Origin: Sipunculus nudus
Taxonomy: Eukaryota; Annelida; Sipuncula; Golfingiida; Sipunculidae
Direction of reading: 5' to 3'
NCBI GenBank assembly: GCA_026874595.1
Contig: CM049310.1
Span: 29,437,058 to 29,501,057, forward strand
DNA: 64,000 bases
Below, in pieces: positions 31,128 through 43,780 of this stretch. How positions within the stretch are numbered: position 1 is the stretch's first letter; each line of letters opens with the position of its first letter. The position numbers were made by a program, and so were the translations under genes. The notes beneath the pieces are model-generated. The model was not told the DNA's origin. It searched no databases and saw nothing but the letters and a program-made list of their open reading frames with translations.

Positions 31128-31232
31128 TTATTTTGTGGCGTTTTTGCCCTGGCCTTTGCAAAGACACTACACTCCAGCAATGACCCCTACAGCCAAAACT
31201 ACATTTAACCTCGGCATCATCTCTGTGATAAC
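31128..31232 (-). other. possible minus-strand terminal exon captured in the transposon
   Basis: On the minus strand a good acceptor (tactccttttttcag) at 31233 is followed by a short frame reading VITEMMPRLNVVLAVGVIAG, then V and TAG (31167-31169), and an AATAAA (31133-31128) about 34 nt later. The hydrophobic end could be a membrane segment. This has the layout of a 3' terminal exon, but the protein is not recognisable. Confidence 0.2.
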
Positions 31233-32159
31233 CTGAAAAAAGGAGTAATGTCCGACTTCCCTGCTGCTCTCATCACCAGGATGCCAACAATTTTGTACGA
31301 ATACTATAATAGAGAGCTTTTCAATAAGACACTTCTCCAAAAGAAACTGTATCAAGATGTGTTATTGTGGTGAAAGTGCATGATTGTGATTGACTCTGAG
31401 ATCAAATGACTCATGAGTGAGTGTTTGCTACATATATTACACTATTCTATTGTCAAAATGTATGTGGTAACCTTGATATATATGTGGATATTAAAAATGA
31501 ATATGAGAAACTGATTTGTACCACATAAATTTCTCTTTAGTAAATTGTATGGAAGTTGGAAGTCGCATCTATGTGGTAATGTAAATGAGATTTTTTCGCA
31601 ACAGCTGTAATTACTCTTGGGTAAAAAGTGAACCTCATTAAACTCTTAACATCACACGAATGCAATGTAGACTAATTAAGAATTGTGTGTAAAAAGTAAT
31701 TTGATAGGGTATTGTAACACTGCATGCACATCTATGTTGTTTTCTATGCACATCTATGTAATTTTGATGATAAAATTATTGATGTAAGGCTGTGATAGTG
31801 ATTTATGTTTCAATTAACACATTAAGTTCTAAGAAATGTTTGTCTGAGTACAAAAATCATCAAGATAATAAAATAATAACGTATTACTAACAAAAACTAA
31901 AATCGGTTATTAGGCCAAGTCCATCTGCAGATGGGCCAGAAAGTGCATGGTATCAAATCCGTTATTGGACTGCCCATCTGCAGATGGGCAGCCCAATAAC
32001 GGATCCTCATATGGGCCAAGCCCATCGGCAGATGGGCCAGATCCGCAAACGGGCTCCAACATATATATTACTATAGTAGCGATCTAGCTTGTACGGTTCA
32101 ATTTAGTCCGTTAGATTTTATCGATACAGTTGTGAGTTGTAATTAAAATTATATCTGTG

Positions 32160-32560
32160 ACATATGTATCACAAGGAGGAGGGGAGGGGCAAACATACCT
32201 TGCACCCGTGTCTCCTTTCAAAAGTGACCTCCTCGACCAAGCCATGCAGTGAGTCGTTAATTAATTAATTGTACCTTCATATTGCGGCCTCCTGTTCCAC
32301 CACGTCTCAACGACTCTGTTTGTGTTGGGCTCGTCAGAATTATAATTAAGTACGGGCCTCGTCCTGTCCTAACAAATCTTCTTAGTAAAATTAATCGATT
32401 CCGCTGGTGTTTTTTTTAATGTCGTAACCAATATGTGCCCTTTTAATTAGCAAACAAGTTTGTTGCTCTAAAGAAGTGCATTTGAAAATTCTTTTCCCCA
32501 TCTTTCTGTCAAGTTCTCTTTATATTTACCGCTATATTTATTTGAGTTTTTCAAATTTGT
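32160..32560. promoter_or_regulatory. candidate conserved non-coding block
   Basis: Repeat-free sequence with dense homeodomain cores: 'gagtcgttaattaattaatt', 'gaattataattaagtacggg', 'aaaattaatcgattccgctg', 'cttttaattagcaaac'. It lies 1.6-2 kb upstream of CFAP77. Function is inferred from motif density. Confidence 0.35.
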
Positions 32561-32779
32561 GAAAAATAGGGCGTTGAAATCTGAGAATAATAGTTAAATA
32601 TGACCTACTGTCATTAAATCATAATCGGTCTTGAAATGTAGTCATTCCAAGGCGTATTTTAAAAGCTTTCTCTGGATCCTAAAGACTTTGAAGTAAAATG
32701 GGCGTGTGATGTAAGTGCATTGTATTTGTTTAACCCACCCTTACTGTCGAACTGGTAATGAAAACAGATATAATTTAAA

Positions 32780-33200
32780 TGAAGTTAATTTATGGGGAAC
32801 AGATGCTTCTTTATTATATAGTAAATATAATTAAATAAAACACTGAATTTAATTTTATATTATTTTGTTTGTTTAAACAATGTTTAACAAACAATGTTGG
32901 TTAGATTTTATCACATATCTTTACGCTAATTAGTATAATATAATATTATGATATGTTATATCATATTATTTTGTATTATTTACTCTAATATTTTCATATT
33001 ATTTTATTTATATATTACTTATATTTATACATTTATATAATTGTTTAAATAATAATAATTTATAAATTCAGTTAAATTAGATTTAAATTAAGTCATATAA
33101 AAATATATGACTAAACATATTATAGAATATCACTTTTTTAATTTGGTTATTGTTTATTAGCCTAGGGATAAGAAAATATAAGATTTAATAATAAAATATT
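32780..33200. other. extreme AT-rich segment
   Basis: Long A/T-only runs of taatat/tatat type without clear periodicity or genes. It separates the block at 32.2-32.6 kb from the CFAP77 promoter. Confidence 0.6.
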
Positions 33201-33959
33201 CTACTGTATAAATATTATGTATGAAATACAGCCATTTTCTGCTAATTATCTGCCTAAGAGTTTTAACATGATTAGAATGTCAACTTTTTAAGGAGCACCA
33301 CAACATTTTAACAGACTCAGGCTGTGTTTATATTTCCTATATAACATCTTTATAAAAGTCCTTTACTCTGGGCCACTTTTGGACAACTTTGAATTATAAA
33401 TTTTGACATAAAAAACTTTTTTATTCGAGAGCTCTTCCTTTCTACAGTCAAACAAGAAAATAAAGGCTTGTGCGTGTCATTTTCCAACAATCCTGTGAGG
33501 CAAAAATTTACCATTCCATGCAGTCCCTAACAAGCATTGGGACAATATGTCTTTGATTGGACAAAGATTAAAAGTATTCGACCAGTGCCGTCAGTTTTGT
33601 CCGAGATTATGCTAAATATAAAATAAAATCAAACAATGGGTTTTAAAACTGCCACATAGCATACCTGAGTAAACCGAACCATTCAACAATCTGTAAATAC
33701 AGCGTTATTAAATAAATCGGACCATCTGTTTTACCTGCAGAATTATCTGTTTATCATTTTTACATGCTTATTTACATGCCTAGGCAAATACATACTGTGT
33801 TATTTTTATGTATTTATTTATTTTTATGTAATGAATTGCAAGTCAATAACAAATTCCTAGAACTGAAGGCTTTTAAATCATATCTCATCTTAATTATTAT
33901 GTGACCATTTGGTTCAAAGCAAAATATTAACGTGGGGTAACAGTCTACGTTATGTTGAT

Positions 33960-34141
33960 GCTAGACACTGATCGATAGATGGCAGCACTGAGAACGCACG
34001 CGGGTCTCGCGAGAGACAAGTCAATCGTTGCTAAGGTGAGGTGCCGCCATTGCCAGCCGTATCTGGGAACAACAAAGCGGGGCGGAGGGCAGTATAAAGA
34101 CCGAAAACTTCCACAGACGGAAGAAACAAACAGCAGCAAAG
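33960..34141 (+). promoter_or_regulatory. CFAP77 promoter: TCTCGCGAGA, RFX-like half-site, TATA box
   Basis: TCTCGCGAGA lies at 34005-34014, an element bound by BANP in vertebrate CpG-island promoters. GTTGCTA (34027-34033) resembles an RFX X-box half-site, expected for ciliary genes. 'gccgccattg' (34043-34052) resembles a YY1 site, TATAAA is at 34093-34098, and 'gaaacaaacagc' (FOX-like) lies just before the start codon. The TATA-to-ATG distance of 44-49 nt implies a 5' UTR of about 15-20 nt. Motif roles come from vertebrate knowledge. Confidence 0.6.
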
Positions 34142-34237
34142 ATGTCGACAATGATAGCAGATCCTTACGAGTATACTGCCACTGGCACACTCGGTGACAA
34201 GCGCGATACGATGCTACAAAACCAGCTTTTGCTCAGG
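34142..34237 (+). CDS. CFAP77: CFAP77 exon 1 (start codon)
   Basis: It reads MSTMIADPYEYTATGTLGDK, then RDTMLQNQLLLR, and ends in phase 0 at AGG|gtaagt. The context 'gcaaagATGt' has A at -3 relative to the ATG, acceptable for initiation. Confidence 0.85.
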
Positions 34238-37200
34238 GTAAGTTGAACTTCAGCTTAGCAACTGCAGATCTCTATTCTCTGTGACAAGCCCCCGGGCAAC
34301 ACTGGTCAGTACTTGTTTGTTGTTGGTTTATGGTCTCTCATGTATGTATGGCCTCATCCCCCTGTAGTGGCATCAAGACTTTACTCAGAAATCTCTGTGT
34401 CCTGCAGTCTCAAGTAGTGTATTCTTGGTTAGTCATCGCTTTATTAGTAACACTACAAACTAAACCCATTCTCCATTTAGTTTTGGCTTTATATATTTTT
34501 ACAAAATAAGTTTATTTGCGAAAAATTACCTGCCCGTTATTCAACCAGATTATCTGGCAAAGAGTGTGAATAAAACAATACTGGGATATATATATATATA
34601 TATATGAGTTAATAAGGGTTAATAAAGCTGTATAGTCACTTGAGTTTTAAAACAAGGAGGCATGTTGACCACAGTCTTACCTCAGCTGGGTCAAGGAATT
34701 GTCAGTTCATTCAATTGTTAATTGAAACTATTGCCTATATAACCCATAAAACCTAGGTTTTCCAAGTAAAACCCACCCAGGCTGGGCTTTATGCTTAAAA
34801 CCCAGGTTTAGCCAAACCCTGTATTTGTTATCTCACATGAATGTATTTTGACATTTCAGAATGAATTAGGAAAACCAATGAGGAGAGGGTATACTGTTTA
34901 CCCAGGTAACACATTCAGATTTGGCCGGCCAAATGATATCAAAGACGGTGGGGCTTGTGAAGGTAACTCTTTACCTGTTATAATAACCTCTCTTTATTTC
35001 ACTAGTGTTCAACAGTCACTTCTAGCCTAATTCAAATCAGCTAATCTAATCTCTATTTTCTGTTAGGTAGAGGGGGTACTGTACCATAAAAGTGGCAGAT
35101 TTTAAGTTTACACCACTGATATGCATTATTACTGGCAATGAAGTAAGCATGGTTAACTAATATTAATTGTATAATAACTAGTATTAATTATACCAACCGT
35201 GCCACTTCTATTTACAGCACTGAGGGGTTGGAGCAGCACATTACCTTTCCTGAGGAAGAAGAGTGGCAATGTCTCTAAGGATGGCCCGCAAAATGACAGG
35301 GACTTCATGGAACTGAATAAAGCTGCTGTACATGCTGGCCTCACGACAGCCCGTGAACATTACCAGTTTAGAACAGGTCATGATATCCGCAGGAAGGCAG
35401 AATCTGATGAAGGGAAAAAAAAGATGACTCGTCGTCTCCCTCCTACCATGGTTTTTGGGATCTCAACTAGGTATTTACAGTCTCCTCACTTTCACCTAAT
35501 ATAAAGAGACGTTTGTCAACTCCATTCAATCCACTCTCATACATACAATCACCTCCTGGTGCCACTTACAATTTCTTTATAAGATAATTCAATGAAATCT
35601 ATCACTTATCGCATTTTTGTATTTGGGAAAGAAAAATTGTCACAGGAACTAAAATCTGTCTTCAAAATATTACTTGCTGGATAATTTTTCACAAGGACAT
35701 TAAGTAGAAGAAATTCTAATCATCATTTGTCATACATGATTTCTTGTGCATGCTGGTAATGCATGTTACATGTTCACTGTGTCAACATTATCCCATTTTC
35801 CATTGCATTTTTAAGCAGGATCAAAAGTATAATGTAATTTTCAAAAGTTAGATATCTTTCCTTAAAAGATCTTGCAAAATTTGTTTGATACAAAGATTAG
35901 AACAGTTAGTCTTATTGTTTAAAGGATTTCCTCAATTTTGACAGGCCATCAACACCGGTTCATGAACTGTTAGAACACAAATACCAGGACCGTTGGTTGC
36001 AGGAACGAAGGAAGGATGAACTTGCAAAACGTCAGCATGAAGAAACCAGGGTATGTACCTGTTCAGTAGTATGTTGAACAGCTTAAAAATCTGATTAAAT
36101 AATGCTTCTTTTTGGGGGTTTAGGCTTTTATTTACATTCTTTGACATTTTACTCTTATATTAACTGTCTTGTGTTGTGAAATAATTACAGCCATATGCTG
36201 ATGCCAACAAATATCATATATCACTTTCTTATATGTTAAGTCATGATGATTTTTGTAATGATGAGATGTCTCATTTAATTAAAACGTTGCAACTAACTCA
36301 TCACATGTATGTAAATGACACTATAAAGTTTGCTGAATTTGCCTGGATATTGTTATTTTGGTTCTTAAAATTTTCTTAACTTCTCAATAAATTTTTGTTT
36401 GGCCTGTTCCATTGTAATAATCATGATTTCAACTCAGCTTTGAAACAAGATATCTTAATGAACCCAGCTCAGGAACAAGATATGTAATGAAAGGTCATTG
36501 CTAACACCAGCTTAATGCAGGTTAGAGATCTAAAGGTGTGCAGTGATAGTGTAAAACAGTAAAAATGTTTAATACTGTTTATCTTTATTATCCCAGTAAG
36601 ATTAGATGAAATATATCATGTAATTGTTGTGATAAACAGATGGTCATGTCGAATGTCATAAAATATTCAAACTAAAATAGCGGTCATAGTAGCACTACTA
36701 GTAGTAGCAGCAGGGTGATCTTGTTAATAATGGTGGTCTAAAGAAGGGGTTTACTGTGCTAGTATAGCTATATTCTTACCAAATAACATTAATATTTTTT
36801 ATGTATTAACAGAAATTTGCACCAGGCAAGGTATACGAGACACGAGCATCACTGCTCAGGACCTTCCAGGTGCCAGTTGAGAGCGGTCCCCTATGGCAGT
36901 TACCCAAATTCAGTAAAAACGTAAGTACAGTCTGGCTGTCTGGTTTGGATATTAAAAAGTTAAAATGCCATATTTCTTCCCTTTTATCTATGAAAATTCA
37001 TAATGTCTGAAGTTCTGAGTGTTCCATCTTCTTTTTAATTTCTTGACACCAGAGCTTTTGTCTTAGCTCAACAGGGCTGGTTTTCATGCATCAGGAATAA
37101 TGAATACATATCTTGATAATTTTATCATAAATTATTTGAGCAAAGCCAGTGGATAAACCCAAGTTTTTACAGTGATTCACACATTTTGATAACTGCAGTC

Positions 37201-40200
37201 TTCGGGGCTTGTAATTTTGCATATGAAAAAATGATAATAAAAATCCATTGCTCTGAAATACATTTCAAGAGGTCAGTAGGTCCTTATTTATTATGATATT
37301 TATTCATTAGGTTATTTTGCATGTTGCAGATAGTAACATGTATTTAATAATTAGTCTGCATATGTGCACATCATTTAGTTTGACGTCTACAAGCAAATTG
37401 GCAATTTCAAAAATTGAATCGTCCCCGACTCACCTTGTGTTCAGTTTTTAGGTTAGAGGAGTAAATGCAGTAATGAATTTTATGGTCTGCTTTTTACAGT
37501 AAGCGCACAGGCTTAACTGAAAGGTTTTATGACTTATCATGTGATTGTGCAAATGAAATCAAAACTTGGTAAAGCAGAAAGTGTGTTCTGTTTTGCCAGT
37601 GGTCTGTAAATAAGTAAACTGGTGTCTGTAAACTGGAGGTTAAAAAAACTTAGTTGTTGATGGATGTCCTATCAGGTGTGTTCCTTGTTTTGTAATTAGG
37701 AAACACTTGTCAAGTGTCACCACTGCATTAGCACTATGAGGTTCAAAGAGTCCTTTCATTCCTATGAACAGGTTTAATTGTTCCCTCGGCGGCTTCTGTG
37801 TTTGAGACATGCTGGTTTTTGTACTGCTGGCGATGAAAAAGCTTTTGAGTAATGCACTGGAACAGAAGTCCTGATTCGCTGTGTGCTATAAACAGTGGTG
37901 CTGTCACGATACACCAGTGCACCAGAACATTGCAATACAAAATCATAAAATGTAACTGGATTGTCAGCTGTCCCTGTATTGATAAATTGACAATATTTGA
38001 TCATCTTATTTAAAGTCACGTCCATGTTTAGTTCTAGTGCATTATATGGCATGTAAGGTAACATGTCAACAGGCAGACACTAATTAACAGATTATGAATG
38101 TCTGATTGTTTGAATATAAAATCTATCCATAGCTGGATATTAATTTTATGAGAGATTTAGTAATCATTCTTTGAACAAGTTACAACATTGGTTTTTGATT
38201 CTAAACTATAATAAACAAGAAGTGGTAGGAATGCTGGACTTGTGTGCCACTGACATGAGTTTGGAACCCCGGATCAGTCCTATATTTTCCCTGATAGAAA
38301 TAGGTCTGTTTATGTGAAAGTATTAACAGGCAAAAAACAGGACAGGCCAGTAGAGAGGTTTTGTATACTGATTACCAGGTATCCAGAGAAAGACGTGGCT
38401 TATGTTCAAGGCAAAATGGTGTATTAAAAGTGCCACATGTAGCAGATATTTGGCAAGTGAATGAGGTAAACAGGCAATACAAATATAGTGGAATGTAGTC
38501 ATGATAGGTGAGGTTGACAGATAAGAGGGTGGCAGACAAACAAGGTGACATTGTCCACAGCAGTACCTCTTCTCTGGGGCACCTGTCTGTGATTGACAGC
38601 TCCCAGTCAGTAGGTTCATGTTTTGTTTGGATACACGGTCATGATGCCTTCACTGAAGTAATCCACTCACTTTGTACTTAACCAGTGATACAGTCAGTGT
38701 GTATGATTATCAGCAGTAACCTGTTGAGGGTTAGGATGTAGTCCAGTGGTTAAGACGTCACCCTTTGTCATGGAGGATAAATTGGGAAATCTGCAGGAAC
38801 TCATCAATTAACCATGTTAATTTGACATGTTATGACCTCAGGATTATTCCTAGCCAAGTGCATAAAAAATATAAAATCCAGAAGGCTTAATAAAAGCATA
38901 TCATTCTTATTATATGCTGTGTAGTATCTTATTCATTTAAGTGATTTTAGAATATTCTAAGCGTGCTGAAATTTTATTTGTACCTAAAGTTTTAGAAACA
39001 TTGTATTTAAGAATGGTTAGTATTTGTCCAAAATAGGCATATGTTAGTTTTTAAAACGGCATTCCCCAGCACCTTGATGTTCATTTCTATGCACCAACAG
39101 GGGTAGAATGGTCGAACTATCAGTAGTTGTCAGCAGTTAGTATTAATGAGAATTTAACAAACATTTTTTGCCAGGAAATATCTTCCCATGTCCTTGAATT
39201 TTTTTTAAAATCAACTTTGCTGATCAATATCATAATGTGGCCACCAGTATTATAATTGTAGAGATCATAAATACACAGATATGAATATGATTGTCATTTT
39301 CAGTTATCCAAAATACCTAACAGATGGTTATCTGTAGAATTTGTATTTTTTTCAAAGCATGAGTCCTTTATTTTTATGTTCAGTGTTGCGCTGCTAACTT
39401 TAATAATTGGTTTCATATAAAAAGATCTACAGAATATATCATTACACAGCAATGACAGCATTATTTTCTTATCAATGATAGCTATCTAGTTCAGGATGAT
39501 GTCATGTGATGATATAAACTCCACAGAAAGGACTCTTATCATCAAGGTGCTGCTTTAGTTTTTATTCCACAGACTTTCTCTGTTAGTGTGCATTTATAAT
39601 GACATTCGTACAGGTTGACTATCTTTATCCCAGACTTTGACAATTTTCTCACTCTGTTAATGTTTTCTGTACGGACACATTTTGTGGTTTCTTGTTCTCA
39701 CGATTTGGCAACACTTAAGCTATTACCTTTAATGACTTGCAGAATAGCTCTGGTTAACTTTACCTGGCTTCCCGTGGGATTTCTATAGTAATCTTCAACA
39801 TTTTATTTTTCTGTTCTAGAAGAAAATTGTCGATTGAGATAATAAAGACGTATTCCCAAGAGAATTTTCCAGTTGAACAAAGAAACATAAATTCTGTTAA
39901 TTTGTGTATTTATGCTGGAACTTTATTCAACTGATACTGCGGTTTCTGATACATTTGTTTGGACTCAATGGAGCATGTCAGTTTGGTTCATTCTGCAAAT
40001 AAGGAAGCATGATGGGAGATTTTACTACTTCTAGGCATCAATAGGTACGGTGTCCCCCAGCTGCCGTTAATGGCATTTTTCCTGCAGTGTCATCAAGTGC
40101 AAGTGGATGTTCTGTACAAAATACAAAATCCTGCACCCCAGGCCAGCAGCAGTTTACTTCAGGTAACTGTCACAAGAAAAGCTGTCATCATAAGTCTTCA

Positions 40201-43200
40201 TTCCAACACGAATGTAAATGGACTTGTGATATATCAGACTATTTTATAAATGATCAGAAACCGTGGTTCTGCATGGCATCTGTTTGTATCAATTCATGGA
40301 CAGTTTTAATGCACTCACCACAAAGAAGGCCATAAACTTATGTATTATTATAATTTTGCAGGATGTATCAGACGGTGGATAGATTATAGCTACACCAGTG
40401 GGGTATTATTTGCTGGTACACAATAGTATATCTGTAGTTGTATTGTTCCCTGTGCAGTAAACATGGGTGAAAAAGCAAGATCTGGGAGAATATATTTTTT
40501 GGCACATGTTGTTGAGAGAGAAGCGTGGCTATGGTTTTCTATAGAACACAACGACAGATGCATACAACTGTAGTTTATTGCATGATATCCACTCACACCA
40601 GGCGCTGTTGATCTAAACCTACAGTCCAATCAGCTTGCACCTCGCAATGGCGTGTGTTACCAAATTGCCTATTGTGTGCCAATAACCACAACATGGTCCT
40701 GGCAAGCGTTGATCCTGTGAGAAAATATACAAATAAAGATATAATGTGGTAGTAGGGCACTTCGGTGTGGGGGCGTCTTATAGTATGCAGCCACTCAAGC
40801 GGAACCATAAATTTCACAGCACATTGCACTTCTAATAATAACTAAGCGATTGTCATGTGATAGACAACTTGCTGTGACCTTTGGGTACAAACCACTATTT
40901 GGAGCTCAGGTGTGCGGTACAGCAGGATAATTTTTGCCCAATTGTTATGTGTTAAATATCTAGTCCTGCTAAGCATAACCTTCACTTAACAGACCATGTA
41001 CCAGGTACTTGGCTCAATTATATATCGTTGATATAGAAATTAACTATTAGTCAGAGCAATGTTGTGGCAACACGAAAAGCGTCAGCATGACATTTAAGCA
41101 TATCTATGCAATTAATCAAAATGGCTGTAATAAACTGGTGCAAGGTGTTGTGTGTATGTGCTATTGTTCCATACACTTGTTTAGTACTTTCTCATGCGAA
41201 CATTGAAATTGCAGGCAAGCTTGACTCTTGAGACTTCTGCCTCAGGGCTGCGTGATACCTGACAGGTTATATTTGATGAATATGTCCACAGAGGCTTGTA
41301 TCATATACACAACTAACTGTATAAACCCTCCAGGTGTCCCGATTAAACTGTCAGTCAACATAGCTTAGGCTATGCTTAATTCAATTAAAAGTTGCCGAGT
41401 GCCCCCCTCAGAGCTGTGAAGTCTGATTGATGAACACGTAGCATGCCGGGGGGGGGGGGGGGGGGGGGGGGGGGAACTGGTTCCAGGTACAACATTTAAG
41501 TGTGCGGCTCCCAAACCATATGGGGGAAGATCAGCGGAGGATGCCAGTTAAGCTAATTACATTGACTTGATAAATGGAATTGATGATCTTGATGAGTCTG
41601 ATCAGTAATTGCACCCTCCCAGTGCCCCTTCTGCCATTTTACAGGGTAAATAGGCTGACGTACTCACAGTAAAATAAACAGTAGACATATGACTGGTATT
41701 AATGATGACTGTTACGGGGACCCTCAATCAGTTAAAGAGCATACCCTAAAAAAAAAAGAAGAAAAATTGCTTAATAATTACTTAACTAGGGAATGCCATA
41801 TACCTGACATTAACTGACAGAAATCTATGAATGCCAATCTTAGTAGTTTCAATTTTCCATCTGTTGGTAGACAGATCTAAATGGTCAGTGCCATGTTAAG
41901 TCATTTATTATTAAGTTTTTTTTTTTATTGTGTGGAGGTAACCAGCTCCATTCTTATACACATAACCTCCACTCTGTTTGTCAGTTTTGTGTCAGATAAC
42001 AGATCCCAGATGTTACGGTGTGCCATGCAGCAGACCTGGGTTAGAACAAGGGTAGTAGTTTGTAACAATCCACACAAGGACCAAACGTTTGTGATCAACA
42101 GCCAGCCTGTCTTCTTTGTGTATAGCATACAGCCCGTGCTACAGTACAGTGTCAGCAGGATCAGTATGACTGTGTAAAATGTGTCAGCAGGTGTTACAGT
42201 TTCATTGTCATTGTATCTATGTAAAACATGGAAATAATGAATGAATAAGACAAACATCCACCCTCCCTCCTCTTGCACCCACGGCAAAGCTGTACACCCA
42301 ATTAGTACAATTAGGGGCATATCGTTAATTCTCATCATTACCTTAAGGGCAGATGACGGGTCTCGAGGTGGAGATTAATATGTTACCATCCAGTAATAGC
42401 TCACTGACTTTAATGTCAAGCACCATGTCATCAAACTGCGACACAATCATGCCCGCATGGTCCGCTTTCATTGTTGTGTTATACAGTATTATTGTGTACT
42501 TTATATCTGGCTTTAACATGCGACCCGCATGGTGCCGCCTCATTTTAGGATTGTATGGTACCTCGTTTATTGTCTAAATCAATGCATGCATGATGAGTAA
42601 ATACATCATGTATTGCACTTGTATCCATACCTGTGTACACATTAAGTTAATTATGTTCTGGACAAAAGCTTTTGGAAACAGCTTATGTTTTCAAACAGCT
42701 GTGCAATTCACCACAATAAAAATGAACTTGGGGTCCTTAAATCTGTTCAGATTGGCAGGTATATAGTAAATAAGTAGTTCAACTGTGTTCTGTTGTAATT
42801 TTAGTAATCCACAATACGATCATGACAAGATGTCTAGAATTGTCTACTATCACCCGCTCCCCAGCGATAATGAGGAACAGGCTGTGTAGAGTATGACATG
42901 GAATTAAGGTTTAGATAAAATATAAACATCAGGTGCAAATCTGTGACCTGTGACTAAAAATCTTACCAAAGTTAGTGTTAGAAAATAAGCAATATTGGAG
43001 ATCTTTGTACACAGAGGCAAAAGTACAGTTAAAAAAATTATGTCATTGGTGGTTTAGGATGCCATTGGACCTGAGAAAGCTCCCCCCCCCCCCAACACCA
43101 AACAAAAAAGCTGGACCAAAGTATCAATACAGAAATAAATTCATCGACCCTAATAATTTATTTCGAATATCATCAGCCCTGTCAGTAAGGACCAGGATTT

Positions 43201-43747
43201 TGATTTTATTTTTAAAAAACTCCATCTCCTACAGGTGAGGGCCACCTCCACTTTTCTTACTGTTCACTCAAATAAAGTAGTGTTACATAGTACAAGATCT
43301 CTTCCTCTTTCTCTTGCTGTCTTTCTGTTCTGTAGGGCTGTCAAGCCAAGGAGTTATCAGCAAGGAGTTATTGACAAACTATTGATATTGTAGAAAAGAT
43401 TCTACAAACAGAAAGTAAATACATTAGCTTATTGAAATAATTCTCTGGAGGTGCCTTTATGCAACAGTAAAGGAAGTACATCATAGCCTTGGTGAAGTCC
43501 ATAAACTTACTGCATGTTTCAGCTGCTTTTAATTTGTCCTGAACAAACTTGATAATTTTCTTTTTTCTCTCTCTCTTTTTCAGAGCACTTTTTCTTTTTT
43601 TTTCTCTCTCTCTTTTTTCTGAACACTTTTTTGCTTGAGTACTTACTCTTTTTTTGTCACTTACATTAATATTATTATAATGCCATGAGGTTTTTATTCA
43701 GGATAGTCACATAGACCGTTTATTGTTAACATCATTACCGGGTATGC

Positions 43748-43780
<33 letters not shown>

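Larger units (their letters stand above)
29960..32061. mobile_element. 2.1-kb DNA transposon with ~240-bp terminal inverted repeats containing large palindromes
   Basis: TGTTGGAGCC at 29960 and GGCTCCAACA ending at 32061 bound long TIRs (about 29960-30203 and 31821-32061) that match nearly base for base, including 'ggcccatctgccgatgggct', 'accatgcactttctggccc' and 'cttgatgacttttgtaac-cagacaaacatttct'. Each TIR holds a 48-bp palindrome (30017-30064 perfect; 31957-32004 with one mismatch) and two further copies of the GGCCCATCTGC-GATGGGC word. The interior (1.6 kb, AT-rich) has no transposase. No clear target-site duplication was found. Superfamily unknown. Confidence 0.9.

Noticed and set aside
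41881-42338. 98-codon (+) and 137-codon (-) overlapping frames in CFAP77 intron 5
   Set aside because: Overlapping antisense frames, no family recognised, no splice consensus forming a gene model.
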